Source: Streptomyces misionensis
Lineage (GTDB): Bacteria; Actinomycetota; Actinomycetes; Streptomycetales; Streptomycetaceae
NCBI RefSeq assembly: GCF_900104815.1
Contig: NZ_FNTD01000004.1
Span: 5,534,501-5,598,500, forward strand
DNA length: 64,000 nucleotides
Direction of reading: 5' to 3'
The notes under the pieces are model-generated. The model saw only the letters and a program-made list of their open reading frames with translations. It made no database searches and was not told where the DNA came from. Position numbers and translations under genes: made by a program. Positions 44,909 through 53,714 of the stretch are shown piece by piece (the first letter of the stretch is position 1; the number at the start of each line of letters is the position of its first letter).

Positions 44909-47900
44909 CTAACGCTCCTGCTGGTGAGTGGGCCTCGGGTAGCTGCCGGTCTGGCCGCTGCCGGCCTGACGGCCCTGGGCGATGCCCCGACGGAGATTGG
45001 TCAGCCGGCCGCGTACGTCGTCGGGCGCACGCGACACCTGCGGACCAGCCTGGTGCTGTTGCTGCTGAGCCGTGCCCGGGACCAGGTTGGCCTTGGGCAC
45101 CCGGCGCGGCAGGCCGGAGGTGGTGACACCGCCCGAGGCGGGCTGGCGCACCCGCTCGGCCTGCCGCACGAGTTCGTCGTTCGGAGAGGTGCGCCAGGAG
45201 CCGGTGGCGTCGGCGGGGCGCTGCGGGTTCTGCGGGTTCTGCGGCTGCTGCTGAGCGGCCGGGTTCTGCTGCTGCTGGCCGCCACCGCCGTGGAACCAGT
45301 TGGTCTCCAGCGTGTCGAACAGCGGGGTACGACCGTCCCCGGGACCGCTGGCCGGCGGCAGTGCCTCCGGCTCCTGGCGGACCGGGGCCGGCTGCGGGGC
45401 CGGCGGGCGCGGGGCGCCGAAGTCGTCGCGGGCAGGCTGCTGCGGGCGCTCGAACTGGCCGGTGTGCGCGGGGTCCTGGCGGCCGGGCAGCGCGTGCTGA
45501 CCGGTGCCGTTGCCGCCGAAGCCGCCGTCGTACTGCTGCGGGGCCGCGAACCGGCCGGTGTCCTGGGCCGGTTCCTGCCGCGCGGGCGTGCCGAAGATGT
45601 CGGAGCGCACGAACGATCCGTCGCCCTGCCCGCCGTTCGCACCGTCGAACCCGCCCGGCGCCTGTGCGGCGTCCGGACGCGGGAACTGCCCCGTCTGTCG
45701 CGGGAGTTCGGCCTGCGGGAACTGGCCGGTGTGCTGACCGGCGTCGGGACGCCGGTACTGGCCCGTCTCCTCGGGGCGCTGGTACCGGCCCGTGTCGTGC
45801 CCGGCGTCGGGGCGCTGGTACTGCCCGGTCTCGTGCGGGACGTCGGGGCGCTGGTACTGGCCGGTGTCGTGCCCGAGGTCGGGGCGCTGGTACTGCCCGG
45901 TCTCGTGCGGAACGTCCGGGCGCTGGTACTGACCGGTGTCCTGCGCCGCCTCCGGACGGCCGTACTGCTGCGTTCCCGCGTCGGGACGCGGGAACTGCCC
46001 GGTGTGCTGCGGGAGTTCGAACTGGCCGGTGCCCTGGGAGCCGGGGGTTCCGGGCAGCTCCGGGCGGGTGAACTCGCCCGTGGCGCCGGGGCCCTGGGCG
46101 TCGATCCGGGGCATCTCCGCGGTCGAGCCCGGACCCTGCCGGTCGTCGATCCGCGGCATGGGCGCGGTGCCCGAGGGGTCCTGCTCGTCGTGGCCGCGCG
46201 GGGTGTCCAGCGAGGCCCGGCCGTCGTTCCAGTCCTGGGTGCGCCGGGCGTCGCCGCCGGGCAGCTCGGCGCGCGGGCCGCCGCGGGCCGGCAGCTGCGG
46301 CTGGCGGCCCTGCTCGGCGGAGTTGCCGGAGCCGCGCTGCGGGCCGCGGCCGGAGAAGAGGTCCTGCTGCGGGCCGGCCGGGTCGGCGGCCTGGAGCCCC
46401 TGCGGACCGCCCGGCGCCTGCGCGCCGAATCCCGCGGGGGAGCCGGGGCCGCCGCGCTGCGGACCGCGCGGGCCACCGGGGCCGTTCGGACGGCCGCCGC
46501 CCTGGCCGGTGCCGGGCAGCGCGGCCCGGGGACCCTGGCCGGCGCCGACCTGGCCGCGCGAGCCGGGGCCGGAACCGAGCAGCCCACCGCCCTGGCCACC
46601 GCCGCCCGCGCCACCGCGCCGGGCCGCGGCCGCACCCGCGGCCGCCTGCGCGGCGGCCGGACCGCCGCTCGCGCCGGGCCCGCCGGGCTTGCCCGGAGCC
46701 GGCTTCTTGCCGCCCTGGGCGACGTCCACCGGCAGCATGACCAGCGCGGTCGTGCCACCGGAGTCGGACGGGCGCAGCTGGATGCGGATGCCGTGCCGCT
46801 GGGACAGCCGGCCGACCACGAACAGGCCCATGCGGCGGGAGACGGAGACGTCCACGGTGGGCGGCGAGGCCAGCCGCTCGTTGATCGCGGCCAGGTCCTC
46901 GGGGGACAGACCGATGCCGGTGTCGTGGATCTCGATCAGCACCCGGCCGTCGGGCAGCGCGTGACCGGTGACCTTGACCTTGGTCTGCGGGGAGGAGAAC
47001 GAGGTGGCGTTCTCCAGCAGCTCGGCGAGCAGGTGCACGAGGTCGTTGACGACCCGGCCGGCGACCTCGGTCGTCGGCACGGAGGCCAGTTCGATGCGCT
47101 CGTACTGCTCCACCTCGGACGCGGCGGCGCGGAGCACGTCGACCAGCGGGACCGGACGGGTCCAGCGGCGGCCGGGCTCCTCGCCCGCGAGGACGAGGAG
47201 GTTCTCGCCGTTACGGCGCATACGGGTGGCGAGGTGGTCCAGCTTGAACAGCGAGGACAGCTGGTCCGGGTCGGCCTCGCGGGACTCCAGTTCGGAGATG
47301 AGCGAGAGCTGACGCTGGATCAGACCCTGGGAGCGGCGCGAGAGGTTGGTGAACATCGCGTTGACGTTGCCCCGCAGCAGGGCCTGCTCGGCGGCGAGGC
47401 GGACCGCCTCGCGGTGCACGTCGTCGAAGGCCGCGGCCACCTGGCCGATCTCGTCCCGGGAGTGCACACCGACCGACTCCACGGAGGTGTCCACGTCCTG
47501 CGGGTCGGACTCGGACAGGTGCTTGACCAGCTCGGGCAGGCGTTCCTGGGCGACCTTGGTGGCGGTCTCCTGGAGCCGGCGCAGCGAGCGGATCATGGAG
47601 CGGGCCACGACGAACGCGCCGACCAGCGAGACACCGAGCACCAGCAGGATCAGCGCACCGGAGATGATGGCGTCGCGCTGGGTGGCGCTCTTGAGCTCGC
47701 GCGCCTTCTGCTCCATGTCCTCGAGCAGCGTGTGCTCGATCTTCTTCATCTGCTCGATCTTGGTCGAGCTGTCGTCCACCCAGTCGCGGTACGACCGCGG
47801 GGGCAGGTCGGCGAGACCGCCGCGCTGCTCGAAGGCGCGCTTGGCGTAGGTGTCCGCGGACTCGATCGTCGGGTTGCCCTCGTCGATCGGCTTGAGGAGT

Positions 47901-48883
47901 TCCTCGGCGTTCTGACTCGCGTAGATCTTGCGGAAGATGGCGAGTTCGGAGTTCTCGCTCTCGTACGCGGACTCGCCGTAGAGGCGGTCGTTCTCCGAGA
48001 GGTCGGCCTTGCTGGAGGTGGTCGAGGGCAGCGCCGCGGCGATGGTGGCGCGCTGCACGGACGCGTACTCCTTGGCGGTGGAGAAGGCCGCCAGGGCGCG
48101 GGTGCGCGAGATCATCTCCGGGTTGCTGGACGCCTCGGCCATGTCCTGGGACAGGTCGATCAGCTGGGTGATGAGCCGGTGGTAGGACTCGATCGTCTGG
48201 GACGAGTTGGCCTTGGACTGATAGGCGGACCGGCGGATCTTCGCCAGGTCGTCCAGCTGGTTGGCGAGGCCCACCAGGGCGTCGCGCACGCCCTGCAACT
48301 GGCCGTTCTTGCTGGCCTCGTCGATCTGCTCGGACGCGTCGAGGAAGTTGGCGCGGGCCCGGTCGGTCTTCTGCTGGTAGCCCTTGACCGTGTAGTCGCC
48401 GGCGCTCAGCCCGTGCGACAGGGGACCGGCGGACTGGTCGCGCTCCTCCTGGAGCGCGGCGGCCAGCTCGGTGGCCTGCTTGGTCATGTCCGTCAGCAGC
48501 TTCATGTTGTCGAGCTGCTGGATGTCGTTCAGGTTCTCGTTGATGCGCAGCGCGCCCAGCGAGGTCGCCGCGACCACGGGGAGGGCGAGCAGCGAGACCA
48601 GACGGGTGGAGATGCGCCAGTTGCGCAGGGCCATGCGCGAGCCGGTGCCGGAGGGGGCCGACGCGGACTTCGCGGCCGGCGCGGGGCCCGCGGACTTCGC
48701 GGCGCCCTGGGCGGCGGAGGGGGCCGACGCGCCGGGGCGGGTGCGCTCACCGCCGTCCGCGGACGGGGCCGGGCCCGGGTTCTGGGCGTGCTGGGGAGAG
48801 GCGCTGCCCTTGCCGGGGCCAGTCCCGTCGTGCGCCTCCGGCTCCGCCGAAGCGCTGCCATCCCTCTTGAAACGTCCCTGCAC
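44909..48883 (-). CDS. cvnA1: conservon sensor histidine-kinase-like protein CvnA (second copy)
   Basis: 1324 residues. Ala/Pro/Ser-rich cytoplasmic N-terminus (1-90), membrane helix (about 95-115, LVSLLALPVVAATSLGAL), NIT-type sensor, second helix (about 405-425), HAMP, kinase core with FKLDHLATRMRRNGENLLVL, N-box LLAELLENATSFSSP and G-box DTGIGL, then about 600 disordered residues with TGQYQRPD-type repeats. In S. coelicolor the cvn1 operon affects secondary metabolism. GTG at 48883 chosen, with AGAGG about ten bases upstream; the open frame continues to 49138 without start signals. Confidence 0.92.
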   Translation of the reverse strand: MQGRFKRDGSASAEPEAHDGTGPGKGSASPQHAQNPGPAPSADGGERTRPGASAPSAAQGAAKSAGPAPAAKSASAPSGTGSRMALRNWRISTRLVSLLALPVVAATSLGALRINENLNDIQQLDNMKLLTDMTKQATELAAALQEERDQSAGPLSHGLSAGDYTVKGYQQKTDRARANFLDASEQIDEASKNGQLQGVRDALVGLANQLDDLAKIRRSAYQSKANSSQTIESYHRLITQLIDLSQDMAEASSNPEMISRTRALAAFSTAKEYASVQRATIAAALPSTTSSKADLSENDRLYGESAYESENSELAIFRKIYASQNAEELLKPIDEGNPTIESADTYAKRAFEQRGGLADLPPRSYRDWVDDSSTKIEQMKKIEHTLLEDMEQKARELKSATQRDAIISGALILLVLGVSLVGAFVVARSMIRSLRRLQETATKVAQERLPELVKHLSESDPQDVDTSVESVGVHSRDEIGQVAAAFDDVHREAVRLAAEQALLRGNVNAMFTNLSRRSQGLIQRQLSLISELESREADPDQLSSLFKLDHLATRMRRNGENLLVLAGEEPGRRWTRPVPLVDVLRAAASEVEQYERIELASVPTTEVAGRVVNDLVHLLAELLENATSFSSPQTKVKVTGHALPDGRVLIEIHDTGIGLSPEDLAAINERLASPPTVDVSVSRRMGLFVVGRLSQRHGIRIQLRPSDSGGTTALVMLPVDVAQGGKKPAPGKPGGPGASGGPAAAQAAAGAAAARRGGAGGGGQGGGLLGSGPGSRGQVGAGQGPRAALPGTGQGGGRPNGPGGPRGPQRGGPGSPAGFGAQAPGGPQGLQAADPAGPQQDLFSGRGPQRGSGNSAEQGRQPQLPARGGPRAELPGGDARRTQDWNDGRASLDTPRGHDEQDPSGTAPMPRIDDRQGPGSTAEMPRIDAQGPGATGEFTRPELPGTPGSQGTGQFELPQHTGQFPRPDAGTQQYGRPEAAQDTGQYQRPDVPHETGQYQRPDLGHDTGQYQRPDVPHETGQYQRPDAGHDTGRYQRPEETGQYRRPDAGQHTGQFPQAELPRQTGQFPRPDAAQAPGGFDGANGGQGDGSFVRSDIFGTPARQEPAQDTGRFAAPQQYDGGFGGNGTGQHALPGRQDPAHTGQFERPQQPARDDFGAPRPPAPQPAPVRQEPEALPPASGPGDGRTPLFDTLETNWFHGGGGQQQQNPAAQQQPQNPQNPQRPADATGSWRTSPNDELVRQAERVRQPASGGVTTSGLPRRVPKANLVPGTAQQQQHQAGPQVSRAPDDVRGRLTNLRRGIAQGRQAGSGQTGSYPRPTHQQER
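45676..46070 (-). repeat. degenerate 13-residue repeat array in the CvnA1 tail
   Basis: About ten units of the type TGQYQRPDVPHE / TGQYQRPDLGHD / TGQFPRPDAGQ (39 bases each, near-identical in the centre). Forms an extended Tyr/Gln/Arg/Pro-rich tail. Confidence 0.8.
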
Positions 48884-49120
48884 TAGCGTCGCAACCTCTG
48901 GACCAGGCGCCCCTCCGCGTGAACGGAGGAACACGGTGTCGGCGTCGTGGCGGGCGCCCTGAAAAACGCCCCCCGGTGGTCTTGAGTGACCGGCGCTGGT
49001 TCCCCCTTGTCTCGCCGCCACTCGGCGCTGCGTTGCGCCCCCTGCGCGCCGGCTCGATCCCGCGGCGGTCCGTGGAATTCCAGCACAGTGCCGGATCTCC
49101 AACAAGGGCCGAGTGGCGAG

Positions 49121-49138
49121 CTGTGACAACTGTGACAA
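49121..49138. repeat. 9-bp direct repeat upstream of cvnA1
   Basis: CTGTGACAA occurs twice back to back (49121-49129, 49130-49138); on the minus strand it reads TTGTCACAG twice. It lies about 240 bases before the cvnA1 start in a region with no gene, a plausible regulator site. Confidence 0.6.
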
Positions 49139-49326
49139 GGGGTGAGTGTCCGGTCACCAGTCGTGGAAGTCGATCTCTCCCATAACGGGCGTATCCGTGC
49201 GAGTCGTCGTCCGGTGGCACGTGTCTGAGTCGCCATGATCGGCAGCGGAATGGTGGCTTCCAGGCCCCAATGTCCGTTTCGTTAGGGCGGGTTGTCGGCC
49301 GGAATTGACCGGTTTGCCCGCGAGTT

Positions 49327-49342
49327 GGTGAGCAAAATCACA
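49327..49342. promoter_or_regulatory. CRP-like dyad between cvnA1 and the 64-residue ORF
   Basis: GGTGA-GCAAAA-TCACA (49327-49342) matches TGTGA-N6-TCACA at nine of ten positions. Streptomyces Crp recognises related sites. It lies in the divergent intergenic region 48884-49467, in which I see no gene. Confidence 0.45.
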
Positions 49343-49467
49343 CGAAGATCGAGGCCGGTTAGCGAGTTCGTCGGGGAATCGGATGTTTAGCCTGACGCTT
49401 TACATGAGGGACGTATCTGTCACGCCGCTCTGGTATCCGCCGACACAGGACTAGGACTCGTACAACC

Positions 49468-49662
49468 GTGAAGACGACGATGATGTTCCACAAGATAGCC
49501 AACCCGCGACGCACGACCCTGGCGCACCTCAAGGACGCCGGCGAACTGCAGACGCCCGCGCTGCCGGAGCAGTCCGTCGAACTCCCGACCCAGACGGCCA
49601 ACCCCCGTCGCACCATCCTGGTCGACGTCCCCGAGCCCGCGGCGGCCCCGGCCGGCGAGTGA
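49468..49662 (+). CDS. small protein of unknown function with duplicated ANPRRT(T/I)L motif
   Basis: 64 residues: MKTTMMFHKIANPRRTTLAH, then a middle part with EQSVELPTQT, then ANPRRTILVDVPEP and an Ala/Pro tail. The motif ANPRRTxL occurs at residues 11-18 and 44-51. GTG at 49468 (an ATG at 49480 is possible); no strong ribosome site, a TAGGAC element ends 14 bases upstream. Codon use is Streptomyces-like apart from one ATA. Closed by a 20-bp hairpin. The duplication could be two binding or processing motifs. I do not recognise a family and see no modifying enzyme beside it. Confidence 0.65.
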   Translation: MKTTMMFHKIANPRRTTLAHLKDAGELQTPALPEQSVELPTQTANPRRTILVDVPEPAAAPAGE

Positions 49663-49690
49663 CCGGCGGACACCCCACGGAGGCACCCGG

Positions 49691-49738
49691 CGCGGCCCGG
49701 AAGATCATCAACCGCCGATGATGATCTTCCGGGCCGCG
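49691..49738. terminator. 20-bp perfect hairpin after the 64-residue ORF
   Basis: Arms 49691-49710 and 49719-49738 are perfect reverse complements around an eight-base loop; CTCGTCTTTTCGG follows on the plus strand. Confidence 0.75.
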
Positions 49739-50080
49739 CTCGTCTTTTCGGTGGACGGATCGGCGGACGGGCCGCCGTACATCTTTTCCGGCGCATTCGC
49801 GCCGCCGGGTTTATCCGCGGCGCCGGCACGGGGCGCCGCACCCTTCCCGCCCTCGCCCGCCGGGTCGCACGGGATGCCGTCGCCGCAGGTCACACGCCCA
49901 GGGGTCGTCCCGCGAGGCGGCCGCCGGGCCCCCGAAAACACCGGAAACGGGAATTCCCGTTAAGCGCTTTACGGCGCCGGAAAAACAGCTCGCCATGCGC
50001 TCCCGGCCGAACGCCGGGCCGCCCGACCGGTTAACCTTGGGCGTCAGTACGCCGGTTCTCAGTGAGGGGCGCAAGCACCC
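49739..50080. other. region before the FAH gene, with clustered palindromes
   Basis: Holds ACGGGAATTCCCGT (49947-49960, perfect 14-bp palindrome), AAGCGCTT (49962-49969) and CGGCGCCG (around 49972-49979) side by side, upstream of the FAH-family gene. On the minus strand a frame ending KTSAARKIIIGG with its stop at 49708, inside the hairpin loop, looks weakly coding (up to about 77 residues), but has no clear start. Confidence in that frame as a gene is low. Confidence 0.35.
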
Positions 50081-50866
50081 GTGCGCATCGCCAGGTTCTC
50101 CATCGACGGGAACGTAGCCTTCGGCGCGGTCGAGGGCGACAAGCAGGACGAACTCGTCCTCGACATCATCAAGGGCATCCCCTTCGCCGACCACGAGCTG
50201 TCCGGGACGAAGGTGCCGCTGAGCAAGGTCAGGCTGCTCCCCCCGGTCCTCCCCAACAAGGTCGTGGCGTTCGGCCGCAACTACGCGGAACACGCGCGGG
50301 AGCTGGGCAACGAGGTGCCCGAGGCCCCGTTCGCCTTCTTCAAGCCGTCCACCTCGGTCATCGGTCCGGGTGACGAGATCCAGTACCCGTCGTTCTCGCA
50401 GGAGCTGCACCACGAGGCCGAGCTGGCCGTCGTCATCGGCCGCATGTGCCGGGAGGTGCCCCGCGAGCGCGTCAAGGACGTGATCTTCGGCTACACCTGC
50501 GCCAACGACGTCACCGCCCGTGACGTCCAGCGCCGCGAGAAGCAGTGGGCCCGGGCCAAGGGCTTCGACAGCTCCTGCCCGCTCGGCCCCTGGGTGGAGA
50601 CCGACCTGGACCTCGCCCGTGCCAACGACCTCACCGTGCAGCTCACCGTCAACGGCGAGCAGCGCCAGCTGGGCCGCACCAGCGAGATGATCCACCCCAT
50701 CGAGGACCTGATCGTCAACATCACGGAGGCCATGACGCTGCTGCCCGGCGACGTCATCCTCACCGGCACCCCGGCAGGGGTCGGCCCCCTCACCGTCGGC
50801 GACGACGTCGCCGTCACCATCGAAGGCATCGGCACTCTCACCAACAAGGTTGTCAAGCGTGGCTAG
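50081..50866 (+). CDS. fumarylacetoacetate hydrolase (FAH) family protein
   Basis: 261 residues. C-terminal FAH fold from about residue 55: KVVAFGRNYAEHARELG, metal-binding Glu residues in HHEAELAVVIGRMCR, Asp in YTCANDVTARDVQ, and GDVILTGTPAGVGP. The family includes C-C bond hydrolases, decarboxylases and isomerases (HpcE, acylpyruvase, oxaloacetate decarboxylase); exact substrate unknown. GTG at 50081; overlaps gltX by eight bases, a conserved coupling in Streptomyces as I recall. Confidence 0.88.
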   Translation: MRIARFSIDGNVAFGAVEGDKQDELVLDIIKGIPFADHELSGTKVPLSKVRLLPPVLPNKVVAFGRNYAEHARELGNEVPEAPFAFFKPSTSVIGPGDEIQYPSFSQELHHEAELAVVIGRMCREVPRERVKDVIFGYTCANDVTARDVQRREKQWARAKGFDSSCPLGPWVETDLDLARANDLTVQLTVNGEQRQLGRTSEMIHPIEDLIVNITEAMTLLPGDVILTGTPAGVGPLTVGDDVAVTIEGIGTLTNKVVKRG

Positions 50867-52349
50867 CGCACCCGCCTCCCCGTCCCCCATCCGCGTCCGT
50901 TTCTGCCCCTCGCCCACCGGCAACCCCCACGTGGGCCTGGTCCGCACCGCCCTGTTCAACTGGGCGTTCGCGCGGCACCACCAGGGCACCCTGGTGTTCC
51001 GCATCGAGGACACCGACGCGGCCCGCGACTCCGAGGAGTCCTACAACCAGCTGCTCGAGGCGATGCGCTGGCTCGGCTTCGACTGGGACGAGGGCCCCGA
51101 GGTCGGCGGCCCGCACGCGCCGTACCGCCAGTCGCAGCGCATGGACATCTACGCCGACGTCGCGCGCAAGCTCCTCGACGGCGGCTACGCCTACCACTGC
51201 TACTGCTCCCAGGAGGAGCTGGACTCCCGCCGCGAGGCCGCCCGCGCCGCCGGCAAGCCCTCCGGCTACGACGGCCACTGCCGCGACCTGTCCGCCGAGC
51301 AGGTGGAGCGGTACCAGGCCGAGGGCCGCTCCCCGATCGTCCGCTTCCGGATGCCCGACGAGACGATCACCTTCGACGACCTGGTGCGCGGCGAGCTGAC
51401 CTTCACCGCGGAGAACGTGCCGGACTACGGCATCGTCCGCGCCAACGGCGCCCCGCTCTACACGCTGGTCAACCCCGTGGACGACGCGCTGATGGAGATC
51501 ACGCACGTGCTCCGCGGCGAGGATCTGCTCTCCTCCACCCCGCGCCAGATCGCGCTGTACAAGGCGCTGATGGAGCTGGGCATCGCCAAGCGGGTCCCGG
51601 CCTTCGGCCACCTGCCGTACGTGATGGGCGAGGGCAACAAGAAGCTCTCCAAGCGCGACCCGCAGTCCTCGCTGAACCTCTACCGCGAGCGCGGCTTCCT
51701 GCCCGAGGGCCTGCTCAACTACCTTTCCCTGCTGGGCTGGTCGCTCTCGGCCGACAAGGACATCTTCACCATCGAGGAGATGGTCGAGGCCTTCGAGATC
51801 TCCGACGTGAACCCCAACCCGGCGCGCTTCGACCTGAAGAAGTGCGAGGCGATCAACGCCGACCACATCCGCATGCTGGATGTGAAGGAGTTCACCGAGC
51901 GCTGCCGCACCTGGCTGAAAGCGCCCTTCGCCCCCTGGGCCCCGGAGGCCTTCGACGAGGCGAAGTGGCAGGCCATCGCCCCGCACGCGCAGACCCGGCT
52001 GAAGGTGCTGTCGGAGATCACCGAGAACGTCGACTTCCTGTTCCTGCCGGAGCCGGTCTTCGACGAGGCGTCCTGGACCAAGGCGATGAAGGAGGGCTCC
52101 GACGCCCTGCTGCGCACGGCCCGCGAGAAGCTCCAGTCCGCGGACTGGACCTCGGCCGAGTCCCTCAAGGAGGCCGTCCTGGCCGCCGGCGAGGCCCACG
52201 GCCTCAAGCTCGGCAAGGCCCAGGCCCCGGTCCGCGTCGCCGTCACCGGCCGCACCGTCGGCCTGCCGCTCTTCGAGTCGCTCGAGGTCCTGGGCAAGGA
52301 GAAGACCCTGGAGCGCATCGACGCGGCGTTGACCAGGCTGGCCGCGTAA
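50859..52349 (+). CDS. gltX: glutamyl-tRNA synthetase (probably non-discriminating)
   Basis: 496 residues, class I. HIGH-type motif in CPSPTGNPHVGLVRTAL, KMSKS-type motif in GNKKLSKRDPQSS, anticodon-binding helical domain after about 320. Actinobacteria generally lack GlnRS; GltX charges both tRNA-Glu and tRNA-Gln with glutamate and GatCAB amidates the latter. In keeping with this, five Glu/Gln tRNA genes lie 1 kb downstream. GTG at 50859 inside the end of the FAH gene; translation probably coupled. Confidence 0.96.
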   Translation: MASAPASPSPIRVRFCPSPTGNPHVGLVRTALFNWAFARHHQGTLVFRIEDTDAARDSEESYNQLLEAMRWLGFDWDEGPEVGGPHAPYRQSQRMDIYADVARKLLDGGYAYHCYCSQEELDSRREAARAAGKPSGYDGHCRDLSAEQVERYQAEGRSPIVRFRMPDETITFDDLVRGELTFTAENVPDYGIVRANGAPLYTLVNPVDDALMEITHVLRGEDLLSSTPRQIALYKALMELGIAKRVPAFGHLPYVMGEGNKKLSKRDPQSSLNLYRERGFLPEGLLNYLSLLGWSLSADKDIFTIEEMVEAFEISDVNPNPARFDLKKCEAINADHIRMLDVKEFTERCRTWLKAPFAPWAPEAFDEAKWQAIAPHAQTRLKVLSEITENVDFLFLPEPVFDEASWTKAMKEGSDALLRTAREKLQSADWTSAESLKEAVLAAGEAHGLKLGKAQAPVRVAVTGRTVGLPLFESLEVLGKEKTLERIDAALTRLAA

Positions 52350-52371
52350 CCGCGCCCGTCCGCCGCACGAC

Positions 52372-52405
52372 AGGGGCGGCACCCGGAACCCCGGGTGCCG
52401 CCCCT
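52372..52405 (+). terminator. terminator after gltX
   Basis: Perfect 15-bp stem (52372-52386 with 52391-52405) with an AACC loop. Confidence 0.75.
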
Positions 52406-52503
52406 CGGCGCATCCGGGCACCCGCGATGTGAGGTCGCTCACCGGCCGGTGCCGCGCGCCCGTTCCCCGCACGCGCCCCGCCGCCCGCGTTACGGTCGAA
52501 GGC

Positions 52504-53235
52504 GTGAGCATCGAAGCCGTGGTCTGGGACGTGGACGACACCCTCTTCGACTACACCGCCGCCGACCGGCACGGGATGCGGGCGCACCTGGCCGTCGAGG
52601 GCCTGCTCGGGCGGTACGACACCGTGGAGGACGCGCTGGCCCACTGGCGGCGGATCACCGACCTGCACTGGGCGCGGCACGCGGCGGGGGAGTGCGGCTG
52701 GCAGGAGCAGCGGCGCGACCGCGTACGGACGTTCCTCGGCGCGGAGCTGGAAGACGCCGAGGCGGACGCCTGGTTCCAGCGGTACGTCGGGCACTACGAG
52801 GCCGCCTGGGGCCTGTTCCCGGACGTCCTGCCCGCGCTGGAGGCGCTCGCGGGCACGCACCGGCACGCCGTGCTGTCCAACTCCAGCATCACCGTCCAGG
52901 AGCGCAAACTGCGCGTCCTCGGTCTGCTGGACCGCTTCGAGGCCGTACTGTGCGCCGCCGAGCTGGGCGTCTCCAAGCCCCGCCCCGGCGCCTTCCTCGC
53001 CGCCTGCGAGGCGCTGGGCCTGCCCCCGCACCGGGTGGCGTACGTCGGCGACCACCCGGAGATCGACGGGCGGGGCGCCGCCGAGGCCGGCCTGGTGTCC
53101 GTGTGGATCGACCGGGGAACGGTGTCTGCGCGGGCCGCCGCGGAGGCGGGCGTGCACCGGATCACCAGCCTCGCCGAACTGCCCGCCCTGCTGCGCTCGG
53201 ATACTCGTTTTGGAGCCCCGTCCACCTTCGGGTAA
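52504..53235 (+). CDS. HAD-superfamily phosphatase
   Basis: 243 residues. HAD motif I VVWDVDDTLFDYT (nucleophile Asp in DVDDT), motif II HAVLSNSS, motif III Lys in GVSKPRPGAF, motif IV YVGDHPEIDGRGA. C1-cap type, close to phosphoglycolate or noncanonical nucleotide phosphatases; substrate unknown. TACGGT (52491-52496) ends seven bases before the GTG, so the message is probably leaderless. The next features downstream are tRNA genes. Confidence 0.9.
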   Translation: MSIEAVVWDVDDTLFDYTAADRHGMRAHLAVEGLLGRYDTVEDALAHWRRITDLHWARHAAGECGWQEQRRDRVRTFLGAELEDAEADAWFQRYVGHYEAAWGLFPDVLPALEALAGTHRHAVLSNSSITVQERKLRVLGLLDRFEAVLCAAELGVSKPRPGAFLAACEALGLPPHRVAYVGDHPEIDGRGAAEAGLVSVWIDRGTVSARAAAEAGVHRITSLAELPALLRSDTRFGAPSTFG

Positions 53236-53325
53236 TGTTCTTCCTGCGCCGAGGGGAACGGGCCGGAAGGCCGGAACCCCGAGGAGCAAGCTAGAACGAG
53301 AACCCCGCAGGGGCTTGAGTTCCGG

Positions 53326-53397
53326 TGGCCTATGGTGTAATTGGCAGCACGACTGATTCTGGTTCAGTTAGTCTTGGTTCGAGTCCAGGTAGGCCAG
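53326..53397 (+). tRNA. tRNA-Gln (CTG)
   Basis: 72 bases, acceptor TGGCCTA/TAGGCCA with discriminator G, anticodon CTG at 53359-53361, T-arm GGTTCGAGTCC. CCA is not encoded. Confidence 0.95.
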
Positions 53398-53418
53398 CTC
53401 GCAGAGCTTATCTGCAAA

Positions 53419-53491
53419 GCCCCCGTTGTGTAGCGGCCTAGCACGCTGCCCTCTCAAGGCAGTAGCGCCGGTTCGAATCCGGTCGGGGGTA
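53419..53491 (+). tRNA. tRNA-Glu (CTC), first copy
   Basis: 73 bases, acceptor GCCCCCG/CGGGGGT with a terminal G-U pair, discriminator A, anticodon CTC at 53453-53455, anticodon stem CTGCC/GGCAG. CCA is not encoded. Confidence 0.95.
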
Positions 53492-53520
53492 CTGATCCTG
53501 ATCTTGTCGGGATCGCTAGG

Positions 53521-53593
53521 GCCCCCGTTGTGTAGCGGCCTAGCACGCCGCCCTCTCAAGGCGGTAGCGCCGGTTCGAATCCGGTCGGGGGTA
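53521..53593 (+). tRNA. tRNA-Glu (CTC), second copy
   Basis: Same as the first copy except the anticodon stem is CCGCC/GGCGG, a compensated T-A to C-G change. Confidence 0.95.
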
Positions 53594-53614
53594 CTGACTG
53601 GTCTAAACCATCAT

Positions 53615-53686
53615 TGGTCTATGGTGTAATTGGCAGCACGACTGATTCTGGTTCAGTTAGTCTTGGTTCGAGTCCAGGTAGACCAG
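53615..53686 (+). tRNA. tRNA-Gln (CTG), second copy
   Basis: 72 bases. Acceptor TGGTCTA/TAGACCA: a compensated change of the fourth pair relative to the first copy; the body is otherwise identical. Anticodon CTG. Confidence 0.95.
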
Positions 53687-53714
53687 CTCGGACCTGCGGA
53701 AACGCAGAGTCCAC

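Noticed and set aside
44600..48886. 1428-codon plus-strand frame opposite cvnA1
   Set aside because: Same reason; the apparent repeats are only the reverse complement of the CvnA1 tail repeats.
48884..49138. N-terminal extension of cvnA1
   Set aside because: Open frame only; the extra codons include the 9-bp direct repeat and lack start signals, while GTG 48883 has a ribosome site.
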